A stretch of DNA of 64,000 bases, from positions 7,502,001 to 7,566,000 of the forward strand of contig NC_016457.1 of assembly GCF_000226115.1 (NCBI RefSeq), written 5' to 3'. The DNA is from Thermothielavioides terrestris NRRL 8126 (lineage: Eukaryota; Ascomycota; Sordariomycetes; Sordariales; Chaetomiaceae). Shown in pieces: positions 23,201 to 33,067 of this stretch. The notes beneath the pieces are model-generated. The model did no database searches. It was given only the letters and a program-made list of their open reading frames with translations, and was not told the DNA's origin. The translations under genes were made by a program, and so were the position numbers. Positions within the stretch are counted from its first letter, which is position 1. Each line of letters starts with the position of its first letter.

Positions 23201-25623
23201 GCTGCAACCGTCGACTCTGGCCACAGGTTCTGAGGAAGTCCGGCGCCCGTGAGCATTGCAAGGCTCTTTGTGATAAGTTCTTTGCCTGCGCGTTCTGAAC
23301 CGCCGTTGGGCTCCTTGGTATCCGAAGGCGTAACCTCCAAGTCGATGCCCTGCTCCTGCGCCCAGAGCTCGTACGCTGTGTATCCCTTGATGCCAATGAC
23401 ACTGGTGTCGCCATCCTGCCTGATCTTGCAGATGGGCAGCCCGAATTGGCGTTTCACCCAGCGTTCGAAGCGGACGAGCTCATCGTACACACTGTCGTGC
23501 GTCTTGCGTATGAGTGGAGTCGCGAAAAGCTTCCCACTGTACTCGTCCTTGATGACCAGCAGCCAGTTCGAGCCGTCAAGTGCCCTCGGAAAGTCGAACA
23601 GGTCCCAAGAGACCCTCCAAAATGGGCGTGGTGACGGCTTCGATGGTGGGCGGCGCGAAATAACCTGTTCCGCGTATGCCTGCGCGCATACCTCGCATTC
23701 CAGTCTGCGAGGCCCGCGAATCCGCACACCTCTGGCGTTCAAGACGAGATGTTCCAGCGCCTCTGAACTCAGATGACCAGATCTGATGTGCCAGAGAGCA
23801 GCTGGGTCTTCTCTCTCTGGGAGCGGGTCCTTGGAGGGCCTGCTCCTCCCAAAGTTCTTCACAACTGCAGCGCTCAAAGTCACAAGTCCGGCAAAGCTTC
23901 TGGGGAGCACCCGAAGGGCATCAGAGTAGGAGGAAAGAGCATTGTATTGCAAGAAGGTCAGGTTGAACTTCTCGACCAGCTGCCTGAGTACAATACTCTT
24001 CTCCAAAGTTCCCCAACGCAGCGTGCAATCCAGACCGCAGTACCAAGCGCCCTGCGCTCGAAGGCGTCTCTCAGAGACAATGTTGACGTGAAAGCCCTCG
24101 ACGACAGCAACGTTGTCTATGACAAGGTCCTCAGTGTTCGGGCCGCGCGCGCCGTTCAAAACGTTCTTGATGATCCATTTGCCGCGGCCAGAGATTGGGA
24201 AGGATGTGGTGCCTGCCTCAACAGTCTCACCGCTCGTCTTGACGAACGTGCCAGGGACAAGGAGAGCCCTGTCATTGACGAGATTGACCGCTCCACAGTT
24301 GTCAAACAGAATGCACTTGCTGAGCGGGTGTGGGCCAAACTCGAGAGATGCGAACACGCCACGCGCTCCTTCGAGCTCGCTTGCGATCGCTGGGTCGATG
24401 ACAGCGTGCACCTGGAGCGCTCCCGGAAATGAAGGACCCGCGCCACTATTGGAACTAGTGGTCTTGGCGTTTGACGATGCGTTCTGGATCTTCCAACCGA
24501 GCTTCTGGAGCTCCACTCGAAGGTCGTTCCAGCGCTCCTTGGCGAATCGTTGGCGCACTGCATTCACCGCGTCGTTTGGGAGCGTCACGCCGTTCAGGGA
24601 TTCCCCTGTCAGAGCGTACCGAAGTTGCCGACATTCCGAGGGAAACCACCAGTGGCGAAAAGTCTTCGGCTTGCACGGGCAGTCGCGGTTCTTCTTGCGC
24701 TTCTGACTGCCCTTCTGACCGTTCTGCGCTCCTGGAAGCACGGGGTAGGCTCCAGGCTTCGGGTGGACCACCGCTTCAGCCTGGAGGATCGCCTCGAGTG
24801 AGAGAGCCAAGTCGAGAAGGGTTGGTCCTTTGCCGCCGAGCTTCTCAGTCACACTGATATCCTTCAGCATGCGAGTCGCCCACTCTGGATCCAAGCGTCT
24901 CTGCACAGTCTTGAGGAATGTGGTGACGGCTGTTGCGTCGGTGACTGCGGCGATGTTGGCCGCCCTTGCGCGGTGGAGGACCGACATGTACTCGAGAATC
25001 CAGGTCCTGGGTTCGACGCCGCTCTGGCTGCCTCTGGCAAGGACAGTTGCGTACTCCTCGGCAAGCGCAGTGAAAGTAGCGCTGTTGGAGGGTGCGATAA
25101 TCTTGCGCAGCGTCTGTATAAACCCGCGTGTGCCGGTGACGTTCTCGGCCTCCATGATGTCGTGTGCGGTGTGTGCGTAGCGGTCGCTGACAGACACGTT
25201 GATCATCTCGCGGAGCTTGTTGACGGCACGGAACGCCGCAGTGTCGATGGCGGACTTCGAGAACGCCTCGCACAGCTTGAGGAATTCACGGCGGATCTCC
25301 TCCTCAGTAGGATTGGTTGACTGAGGTTCCTCGCCACGGGTGGTGGGATCGGCTGCCTTCCAGGCTTGCAGTGCAGTGTGCCACGCCTGAAGATGGCGGT
25401 CCTGGACCGCCTGACGTGCCGCACCCTGGGTGGGCTGCACAGGAAGGCCGAGCATCTCAGCCTCGGTGGCGAGCTCGGTGTCTGGGTCGATGATGTGCCA
25501 GACACGCAGGTTGTTGGCCTCTTGGCGAACAGCAGAGATCCATCTTGGCCAGTCCTTGGGGCTGTCGAGGGTTGGAAGCGCTGCAACAGCAACGGTGACG
25601 GTTTTCTCAGTTTCGAGTGTCAT
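20254..25623 (-). CDS. Copia Gag-Pol polyprotein
   Basis: A 1,789-residue polyprotein that encodes what the element needs to copy and integrate itself. The Gag-like N-terminus (about 1-300) is followed by an atypical zinc-knuckle region (CPC...H...C, about 313-330). The protease lies around residue 440 (LFDNCGAVN, where the usual D-S/T-G is DNCG). The integrase has an HHCC zinc region (WHIRSGH about 611-617, CEVC about 642-645) and a DDE core (Asp in SWDLFD about 672, Asp in RQDGD about 735, Glu in GGSERAGKE about 775). A Ser/Pro/Glu-rich linker (about 1040-1270) precedes reverse transcriptase (KWVFVYK, KQFDVAQAFLNA, FYVDDYLVF about 1445) and RNase H (AGDASHAD about 1618, SSTEAELLAL, CDNTQ). 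The order PR-IN-RT-RH defines Copia. No frameshift or internal stop is present, so it is probably functional. The many open frames opposite it are shadows. Confidence 0.96.
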   Translation of the reverse strand: MTLETEKTVTVAVAALPTLDSPKDWPRWISAVRQEANNLRVWHIIDPDTELATEAEMLGLPVQPTQGAARQAVQDRHLQAWHTALQAWKAADPTTRGEEPQSTNPTEEEIRREFLKLCEAFSKSAIDTAAFRAVNKLREMINVSVSDRYAHTAHDIMEAENVTGTRGFIQTLRKIIAPSNSATFTALAEEYATVLARGSQSGVEPRTWILEYMSVLHRARAANIAAVTDATAVTTFLKTVQRRLDPEWATRMLKDISVTEKLGGKGPTLLDLALSLEAILQAEAVVHPKPGAYPVLPGAQNGQKGSQKRKKNRDCPCKPKTFRHWWFPSECRQLRYALTGESLNGVTLPNDAVNAVRQRFAKERWNDLRVELQKLGWKIQNASSNAKTTSSNSGAGPSFPGALQVHAVIDPAIASELEGARGVFASLEFGPHPLSKCILFDNCGAVNLVNDRALLVPGTFVKTSGETVEAGTTSFPISGRGKWIIKNVLNGARGPNTEDLVIDNVAVVEGFHVNIVSERRLRAQGAWYCGLDCTLRWGTLEKSIVLRQLVEKFNLTFLQYNALSSYSDALRVLPRSFAGLVTLSAAVVKNFGRSRPSKDPLPEREDPAALWHIRSGHLSSEALEHLVLNARGVRIRGPRRLECEVCAQAYAEQVISRRPPSKPSPRPFWRVSWDLFDFPRALDGSNWLLVIKDEYSGKLFATPLIRKTHDSVYDELVRFERWVKRQFGLPICKIRQDGDTSVIGIKGYTAYELWAQEQGIDLEVTPSDTKEPNGGSERAGKELITKSLAMLTGAGLPQNLWPESTVAAAYLHGISPSRARNYRSPNEVLDSWFRHWFRWYQPGLVHSLTADLRPNWGGVYAYGCRAYPLTKEREKGIERRAGKVKPRAHIGYLVGYRASNIYRIWVPKLRKVITTRNVTFDERTFYREGEEQLDAQSVAVARKVVELIELPIEPRDAEAVPFGVTDAHEDPVTVPGSPGHLGGVTEREPEGQAPPHSPSCLGGAEVLEHRGQSSGEEPTGGLYTPEPTPEPRQERPDGFGGSGPPADHGASSDSRPVGTASSEAPDAVIGDASSSVAGGTTRSASQGSTTASAAAVDTPSSEEEVDRPGDQPEAPDDWEDASNHGSQPDSGTPAATPAREKRKYVRKVYGPPTRYSRRIRRQSPGGGAGGSGGLVCFAAPMYHEESIDVPDQHAWHSFSHTFLDDPVIALQEGDSIQHRTLHAVFAAAVRQHRDARPGATPSRPRVHFDDLAKLPKRWRDLANHPQGPEFIKAAEEEIRNLVNRKTWRKIRRETFKGRPLPLKWVFVYKFDQNGNLEKCKSRICVRGDLQELTTLQSTYAATLAARSFRTMMAIAAQFDLEVKQFDVAQAFLNADLPEGVVCEMPEGFEEPGFLVELQRALYGLRESPLLWYREFSGTLRKLGLTASPEEPCLFFDRQRRVLVLFYVDDYLVFYHRDHAETAQRIIDALKAKYEVHEKGDVAWFLGIRVIRDRAQRKIWLCLDQYIEKIAKRFGLADQITFPSIPLPVMELRKFTGTATRAQIRLFQELVGSLLYAAVVLRAEVAFPASLLSHFLTNPSGTHIDAAKHAISYLFGTRFLAIQFGGVPQDAAPTQILLIAGDASHADDPDTRRSSQGYLISLFGGLVHWKAARQDTVTTSSTEAELLALSTAARETMAFKRFLSDLQLELGVPWTVFCDNTQTIRLVVGENERISTRLRHVDIHNMWLRQEHAKGSFEVAYLPTAEMPADGLTKVLTRQKFEHFRELLNLQDVRHMVQGDDQGDRNARLE

Positions 25624-25780
25624 CTTGAAGCAAACTGAGGTGTGCTGCGTTGTTCAGACTGAACGATGGGGGTGATGTGAACTTGTGGGAGTTGTTGACG
25701 ATCGAGAAAACTGGAAGTGGTTGTTGGAGAAAAGAAGAAGGATGGCCCCAACTGGGCTACACCGCTGTTATGAGTGTTGT

Positions 25781-25800
25781 GCGCGAACCGGGCTCATAAC
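25781..25800 (-). promoter_or_regulatory. Primer-binding site for a half-tRNA(iMet)
   Basis: The plus strand next to the 5' LTR reads CGGGCTCATAAC, ending exactly at the LTR border. That is the anticodon stem and loop of initiator tRNA-Met up to nucleotide 39 (anticodon CAT). Drosophila copia is known to prime reverse transcription with the 5' half of tRNA(iMet) cleaved after nucleotide 39, and the same geometry is seen here. The upstream GCGCG also fits the D-arm side of that tRNA. Confidence 0.8.
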
Positions 25801-25982
25801 TGAGAATAGCAGCGAAGTGGGGCCATGCAGGATGCAGAGGCATGTGTATTGAGAGAGGTGCTCCTCTCAAGCTGGGTGGGAGGAGCGCCGAGGTCTATAT
25901 ACATGTGTGGGCAGAGCTGACATGTGCCCCCTGAGCGCAGGGAGCCTGGCAGATAGAGTCACGTGTGCACTAGCACGCGACA
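25801..25982 (-). repeat. 5' LTR of the Copia element
   Basis: 182 bp, the same as 18424-18605. In element orientation it lies upstream of Gag-Pol and should hold the promoter, but I cannot fix a TATA box within it with confidence; TCTATATACA around 25893 is a candidate on the plus strand only. Confidence 0.95.
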
Positions 25983-25987
25983 GATAG
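25983..25987 (+). repeat. Target-site duplication GATAG (right), Copia element
   Basis: GATAG immediately follows the right LTR and matches 18419-18423. Confidence 0.92.
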
Positions 25988-28900
25988 CCTTTAAAATAGT
26001 TTAAATTATATTATAAAGTATATAGAGTAAGTGCAATCCATTAGGTCAAATATTATAGAAAAGACTATCTATAAGAATAAATAGAAGGCTAGGCTAAGAG
26101 AAAACCTTGCTACTGCCCTTAGTAGCTAATTCAATAGTAAGATCTTTAATAATAACTATATACTTAGCGTTATAAGAATATATAGCTATAAAGCAAGTTT
26201 AAAGGTCGTTATCCAACTTCGCTTCTACAAAGGCGAACTAGATATTGTCGAGGACTACATCGTCGTCGACAGAACCGTTCTTATAGCTTAGGTCGTCCTA
26301 TAAAGCCCTTAGACGGCTAAGCGCGTTAGGCACTAAGTTTAGGCGGCCTAGAAGATAGTAGATCTCTAAGTTATACTACGAGAGGTAGATAAAGGCATTG
26401 ATAAGCCTACGATTAGCTTGCTTAGTAGACAATATATCTAAAATAGTCTAGTTGACGATACTTTTTATAGAGGTGTAATCTATAAAGACAATGACTAGCT
26501 TATATAACGAGTAAATTATAGTATATAGCTTCTTAACTATTTAAACAAAGTAGGCGACTTCCTGTTTAAAAGGCCTATATCGGAGTTCCTATTTAGTAAG
26601 GCACTAGCTTAGGAATATAATAGGCCAAACCTAAATAGATAGAATAACGGTTTTAGGCTTCTATTTATAACCGTTAGCGAGATAGAAAGCTATAACGTCG
26701 AAGCTACGCTCTAAATATCCATCGATCTATAAAAAGAGGGTCTTATCAAAGTCAAAGTAGACTAAAATAGTCGGATTAGGCTTATAGATAGTATCCTAGA
26801 TAGCTTTGAAGGAGGCTTTCTTAGTGGGCGTAAGTTCAAAGGAAGTCTTAGTACAATAGATAGCACGCTTACTAGGGTTACCGTTCTATACTCGCCTAGT
26901 AGCTCGGCCTTTTATAAGCAGTGTAGTCTTATAGTTCTAGAGAGGCTCGATAAGCTATATATAGTATAGGATTAGATAGCGAAGAAATCCAAATACGCTA
27001 ATATATTGTTCTAAAGCCTTTAGGTTGTTCGGAAAGGCGAGATTCCTAAAGGTGGCAATATAGTGCTCAGTGTTAGTCAATCTAAATCTATCGACGTAGA
27101 AACTAAGTAGCTCTATACTAGGATATACAATATAGGATTTAGCTAGTACGATAGAGATATTCTTCTTCTTAAATAGACTAAAGATAGTCTCTAAGTGCTT
27201 AGCGTACTCGTTGGCTATATCGCTAAAGATGATAATATTATCGATAAATGCTTAGGCGAAAGAGGTATAAGGGCGAAGCAACTGATCTATAAAGCGCTAG
27301 ATATACGCTAGAGTATTACAGTAGCCTATTAGGTACACTTTTAGCTACTTTAGTCTATAAAGGCTAATTAGGGTAAAGCGATCGCGATATAGAGGATATA
27401 TATTAAACTAATAGAAGAAAGATGTTATATCGATCGCTATAATGAACTTTTTACCTTATAGGTATACGATAATGTCTAATTAGAGTAGCAAAAGGTAGTT
27501 GTTAAGCATTGTAACCTTGTTGAGAGTATATAAATCGATGACTATATAGCCTTTAATCTTGCTATACAAGGTATACTAAACAACGAAAACCGGGTATATA
27601 AAAGGAGTAGCCTTTGTAGCCTACTCAAAGCGCTTTTGTCGATATAGTTCGTTGAAAGTAGCGTCGAGAACCTTATAATCGTGAGCGCTTAGAGGGTATT
27701 AGCAAGTATAGATCTTCTAATACTACTAGCCTTCTATAAGAGGCATTTGCATTATATCCTCTTCGTCTATAACAACTTGGCCCTTATCCTTCTATAGTCG
27801 AGGATAATGCTTGACGATATTAACAAATCGCTATACCAACTCACGATCTAGGGTATATATATACATGCCCTCTAAAGTAAGTATCTCTAGTAAGTCGGTA
27901 GGTATCTTAAGGCCTAGAGTCGAGTATTTCTCTAGTACTACCGGCTTACAGTCATTAGACGGCAATTCGAGTCTAGAATTGCACCTATTGGTACAACCGT
28001 CAGCTTTAGGCATTGGAGGTATATTACGCCCGTTGGTAGAATCTAGGCTCGTAGGCTCAGGGCGTAGATTATACCCATTGGTATAGCCTTCAAGGCTAGA
28101 ATCCTAGATCGGTTGGCGCAATGTAGGCTAGGTAGGCTAGCCTAGTGGGTATACCAATTGGTATAATGTAGGTCTAGATTTGGATAAAGTAGCTAGCTGA
28201 TATACTACGTTGCTATAAGGCGTCAATAGCTCTAGCGAATCTTACGAAGATACTAGGGTCTAGGACAAAACATCGCTTATAAGTTATATAGAGTCTCCTA
28301 GAACAGTACGAACAGGGCTATATATATCGAATATAATTGATATACTAGGGCTAGCGTACTAAATAGCGGTTTGAACTAAATTAGGGCTTATAGTAGTAGA
28401 CGATATAGCTATTAAAGCGGCTACTATAGTTAATGCTATAAAGGCTATCTCCTATAAACAGGCGATATAACTGCTATTGTTAATATCCTTGATCTAGCTA
28501 ATAGGATAGTGCTTTAGAATAGTGAGAACTCCCTTAGTTAGGTTCTTAAGAGCTACCACTTTAGGGGTCTTAGCGTTGACAACGGCGTTTAAAGCGGTAG
28601 AATAGCGAGCGTTGAACATTATAGACCAGTCTATTAGGAGAGGCTTATATTCTATAGCAACGTACACTTTTTGCTTAGGCTATAAGGTAATAGTGTATAT
28701 AGTCTTAACCTTATATACATAGAGGAACGTCCAGGTATACGTAGCGAATAGTATATCGAATCCTCCTAGAATGCTACGTAGATTAGCGATCTTTGTACTA
28801 TAGTCGATAGAGGCCTAATATAGATCTAGGAAGTTGGCTCCTAACAGGAGGTTAGTAGGCAGTTTATCTACTACCTAGATAGACCAAGTAAACTTGAGGA

Positions 28901-31900
28901 GTACTAAGCCAATAGCAATGACGCCTAGTAGGTAAATAACAAAAGTCGCCTACTAGGTAGAGGAGGTCTTTCTAATGCTGCGAATTCGGCTATTATAGCA
29001 TTTAGTCAAGTACTCGAGGGTACTTAGAAAGGTCTTATCGATAATTAAACGGCTAGTACTTAGATCAAGGTAAACTTCTAGGTCTTTATAGCTAGGCTAA
29101 GCGTAGGCTTTAATATATAAATAGGTATAGGCGCTATATAGGCTGTCGATACCTAGGTTAGCTACTTTAGGAGCCTCCTAAACTTCCAAGTTGGTAGCAA
29201 AGTCTATAGTAGGGCTAGAGCCTTTAGCGAGCAAGATATTGTCCTTAGAGACGTTGTTAGTAACCGCTATTGCCTATTCTAAGCACTTAATAGAGCTAGA
29301 AGCGGCTACTAAATAGGTTTTCAGGTACTTAAAGAGCTAGTTCTAGGAGTTAAACATAGTATCGCAGTATCTATAGGTCCAACGGCCTAGGTTGGCCTAA
29401 TTGGCTCAATAGTAGCGAACGCTTTTAAGAACAATTGTCTTGCTATAGGCGCAGATATATATATTAGTTATAAGAACTGTATCGAAGGTCTAATAGCACT
29501 TATAACAAATTAGCTTCAAATCGTAAGCTATATAGGCAATATCCAACTCGTCAATATTATTAAAAATGGATAACTCGTAGTCGGCTTTGTTATCGGCTTC
29601 CAAATTAGATAACGTCTTTGAATCTACGTCGTCGATAAGGTATACTTAGTCTTAGGCTTGATTGTTATACTTAGAATCGTAGTTATCCTAGCAGTGCTTG
29701 CTACCTTAATCGCGGTCTTAGTTATAGCGATCATCGTCATAGTCACAGTTCTAGCGGTTATCGCTATAGCGATCGGCGTACTTAGAGAGCTTCTTGTTAG
29801 ACTTAGTATTGCTAGAAGTAGTAGACTTACTAGCGAGCAAAGACTTCCTTAACTCTAGGAACTTATTATAAGCTATAGTAATAAGTGTAGGTCGAACTTC
29901 TATAATCTTATATATATAGTGCGCTAAAGTATATTTCGTCTTTGGCTATAGGAGAAAAGATATAATAGTCGAGTTTAGACGGTTGTAAATAATACCTATA
30001 GCGTTATACTAGTTTAAATTATTATAATTAATCTAGCCTACTATATATATAAAACGTAATTTCTTCTAAAAGAAGTTTATTAGAGTATCGAAGTTCTCTA
30101 TAATATACCTAATAGTTAACTGTCCTTAGTTAAACTTGTCGATAGCTATTTAGCGATCTATTGTAAAACGCTCTATTAATTGATTAAAGACTATATAAAG
30201 GCTAGCCTAGCGCTATTATAAACGTTCCTATATAGTAATCTCGCTATTCTACTAGAGGAGAGCTTAGCTAGTAAGAACTATAGGTAGGAGGTATAAAATC
30301 TACTAGGCTACATTGTAGCTAGTGTCAAGGTCCTCTAGAAAGGTGGATAAACGCTAAATGAAGCAATAGATATTGGTAAAAATTACGTTCTTACCATCTA
30401 TAACAATACCTATATCGTTAGAGTCCTTATAGCTAGGATTGAAAGTACCAATGTTATTGCGTTTAATTTTAAAGGCTAAGATAGATCAGCTACCTCCGAT
30501 GCCTACAGTATTATAAGAGTACTCCTAGTAGCTACGATTCGAGGGAGGCGGAAAAGGTAGGCGATTATTGTTTAGGCGGTCATTAGGATAGCGCCTACTA
30601 TCGCTATTATCTAGGTCGCTTAGGTCGTTCAGATCGTAGCCGCTAGCGCTAGGGAGCCGCCTAAGAAGCGATATAGCCTAGCGTTAGTTACCCTAAGGCG
30701 GCTCGCCCTAGCGAGAGTCACTTAGAGGCGACTTGGCCTAGCGCTAACCACCTAGGTGCAAATTGTTAGGGGGCGTAGTATAGGCCTAATGTACTAGTAG
30801 AGTGCCTATAGCTAGGTTATAAGCTATACCAATGTCGACGCCCTCTAGAGGGATAAGAAAGGCGGTTTATAGGCGAGGCTATATAGGCTTAACCTAGGGA
30901 GGTAAGCGAAGGCTCTTATATAAAGAAGCTACTATTGCAACTAAGTAGTAGCTCTGTACTAAGGGGGCGTATAGCTATAGTACTATAGTCGATATAGGAG
31001 TAGCTAGCGGAAGCTCCTTAGCTAGTACTGGATTAGTCAACTAGTTCTTAGTAGCTAGCTAGGTAATAGCGTTATCGATCTTACTTAGCTAATTATCTAT
31101 ATTACGTATATACTATATAAAAAGCTTATTTTAGTGCTAAACTTGCTATATAATCTCGCTAGTCTAAGTAGTAGTAGCCTAGAGTTGACTTATAACCTCT
31201 AGTACGCCCTTAAAGCGATTATAAAAGTCTATCAACTTCTTAAACGTAGGTCAAATACTAGCGACCTCCTTCTAAAGCTAGTTAACTATATTAATAATAT
31301 CTTTAAGTAGGGCTATATACTTACTAACGGTTTAGCTAAGCTATTTGACAAAAGGCTAATTAGTACTAACTTTAATATACTCTAGGAGGTTTAGGATATC
31401 TTTAGCTTCCTTAGGATCGCTCTAGACATCTTTAAAAGATGGCTTATTACCTAGTTGAATATCGTTAGAGTCGTCCTATTTAAAGATAGGCTCCTAAGGT
31501 ATAGAAGGCTCTAAGGCTAGGGGAATAAAGCCTTTACAAAGGGTATATATCGTCTCTTCGATCTTCTTAGATATAGCAGTATTGCGTTTAGAGAGCTGCT
31601 TAGCTAGCGAGGAAGCGTAAGAACGAGTGTTATAGCTATGATTAGCTATCTTAATAGTCGCCTTGGTTTAGACTATAGGAGCTAGGTCGAATAGGCGTAA
31701 TATTAACGTAATGGTTGACGAAGGCCTACTAAAAGGTTCGTCGAGAAAGTGGTCGCTCTAATCGCTATTAGCCATCGCTACTATACGAGAAGAACTAGAT
31801 AGTTAATCGGCTACTGCTATCGACGATACTATCGGCGATTGCTACTATATAGACTAATCGATCGATAGCTAAAGATCGTAATCGCTATCGGTAAAACCGC

Positions 31901-32108
31901 TATACGATCGAGGCTCTTCAACTGAACTGTCGTTCAAAGGTAAGATTAGATGCCTTCAACGCTATTGACCTCGTTAAGTCGCTATACGAAGAAAGCGGGG
32001 GTTCAACCGGCTACTGCTATCGGCAAAGCCGCTATGTAAGCTAGTCGATTAATAACGATAAAATAAAAGAATGATCAGGTCAATGATCTTGAAGTCGTAG
32101 CTACTACT

Positions 32109-32358
32109 TAATACGGAAAAGTACTGTAGATACGTAGAATAACAAGATGTAGATTCATTATAATGGTGGATCAAGGATCTGGGCAGTAGTGTACTAAGAA
32201 ATATATGTCTACAAGGCAGAATATATATACGTATACCGCTTGCCCGAATGGGCCTAGCGTTGCAAAGTCTGCAACGCAGGGCGTGGGGCACCCTTATCTA
32301 ATCTACGTACACAGACATATGGGTTACATGACCCCCCTGTTCCTCCTGCCCTATATCA
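32109..32358 (-). repeat. 5' LTR of the minus-strand Gypsy
   Basis: The partner of the LTR at 16585-16834 and also 250 bp. It ends GCCCTATATCA at 32358 and is followed by TATAT. Its central part is less mutated than the left copy, for example in the GTTACATGACCCCCCTG stretch. Confidence 0.9.
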
Positions 32359-32363
32359 TATAT
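32359..32363 (+). repeat. Target-site duplication TATAT (right), Gypsy element
   Basis: TATAT directly follows the right LTR and matches 16580-16584. Confidence 0.8.
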
Positions 32364-33067
32364 TTAGCTACAGATCTATATAGGGATAATTTCACGATTA
32401 AATCGTCCTTCTGCTTAAGGTAATATATTAAGATCTAATAATTGTAAACGAACGACGGACACTACCACCGTTTTGTCCACAGAACATAGGCTTGGCGCCT
32501 ATAGACCCTCTCTTATCTGGAAAACGGTAGTAGAGACTATGTCGACCACCCCCCCCCAGCGCACTATGGTAATTTCCGTATACGTGTGCATTGGCCCCGA
32601 ACGAGGCAGTCTTGCTCGGCGTTACGAGGCTTTGGCTTGACAGATGGGAGAGTGGGGTGAGGGGGCCACAGGCATCCTCCGCATTCCGAGAAGTGGAATT
32701 ATCGCCGCCTCCCCTCAAGGATTCGGATCAGCACCGGAAAGTTCAACAACCGAATCAGCAGATGCTTTCTGGATCCTGTCTGCCTCTTCAACTGCGTCCA
32801 TGGAATGAATGTGTACATCAGACATGTGACTTACGTACTCCGTTACTGATGCGGTGTAACCTAAAACGACTTACAGATATTAGTGTAATTTTAAGGTGCC
32901 GCCGCCCCACGGCTTGGCCCGTTAGCTCCGAGTCGCCGACCAGCATCCAGATTACAGCGTGCCGGACCACGGCGTCGGTTTTCCCTTTTGTTTAAAGTAG
33001 CGGGCACCGTCCCGTCCCGCCGGGCGGATCGGGCCATCCAGCAGAAAAGGAAAACAGCGGCGCAAAC
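32364..33067. other. Boundary from RIP-affected DNA to genic DNA; promoter side of the Aim32-like gene
   Basis: The first 80 bp are still AT-rich. From about 32440 the composition changes to that of the genic half. No coding sequence is supported; open frames here lack introns, motifs or codon bias. The last 150 bp are the likely promoter and leader of the gene starting at 33068. Confidence 0.5.

Larger units (their letters stand above)
18424..25982 (-). mobile_element. Intact Ty1/Copia LTR retrotransposon carrying an antisense cargo gene
   Basis: A 7,559-bp element with identical 182-bp LTRs (18424-18605 and 25801-25982), a GATAG target duplication, a half-tRNA primer site at 25800 and a G-run purine tract at 18606. 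One uninterrupted Gag-Pol frame fills 20254-25623. Between pol and the 3' LTR lies an extra 1.6 kb that carries a separate gene on the opposite strand (19253-20166). The base composition is GC-rich and there is no sign of RIP, in sharp contrast to the surrounding Gypsy, which had already decayed or decayed without this insert. Identical LTRs mean a recent insertion. It looks autonomous (inference). Confidence 0.95.
16585..32358 (-). mobile_element. Full-length but RIP-killed Ty3/Gypsy element, interrupted by a Copia insertion
   Basis: The ends are 250-bp LTRs (TG...CA) flanked by a TATAT duplication. Without the Copia insert and its duplicated 5 bp, the element is about 8.2 kb. On the minus strand it runs from gag (about 31900-29300) through protease (about 28900-28400) and reverse transcriptase (about 27800-26850, with an FIDNIIIFSD catalytic motif near 27245) to RNase H (about 26800-26450) and integrase (about 26300-25988, resuming at 18423 and ending near 17400). 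TAG/TAA stops replace Gln and Trp throughout. The plus strand at 25988-32108 and 16835-18418 holds no gene; small open frames there are chance survivors. It shares a family with the copy at 9826-13129. Confidence 0.9.

Noticed and set aside
21310..24432. Several 200-280 codon plus-strand frames opposite Copia pol
   Set aside because: They are antisense shadows of the polyprotein without motifs. Unlike the 19253-20166 gene they show no intron structure or own leader.
29658..29852. Hydrophobic 64-codon plus-strand frame
   Set aside because: It is the reverse of an Arg/Asp/Tyr-rich gag segment of the minus-strand Gypsy; the valine/isoleucine repeats arise from that.
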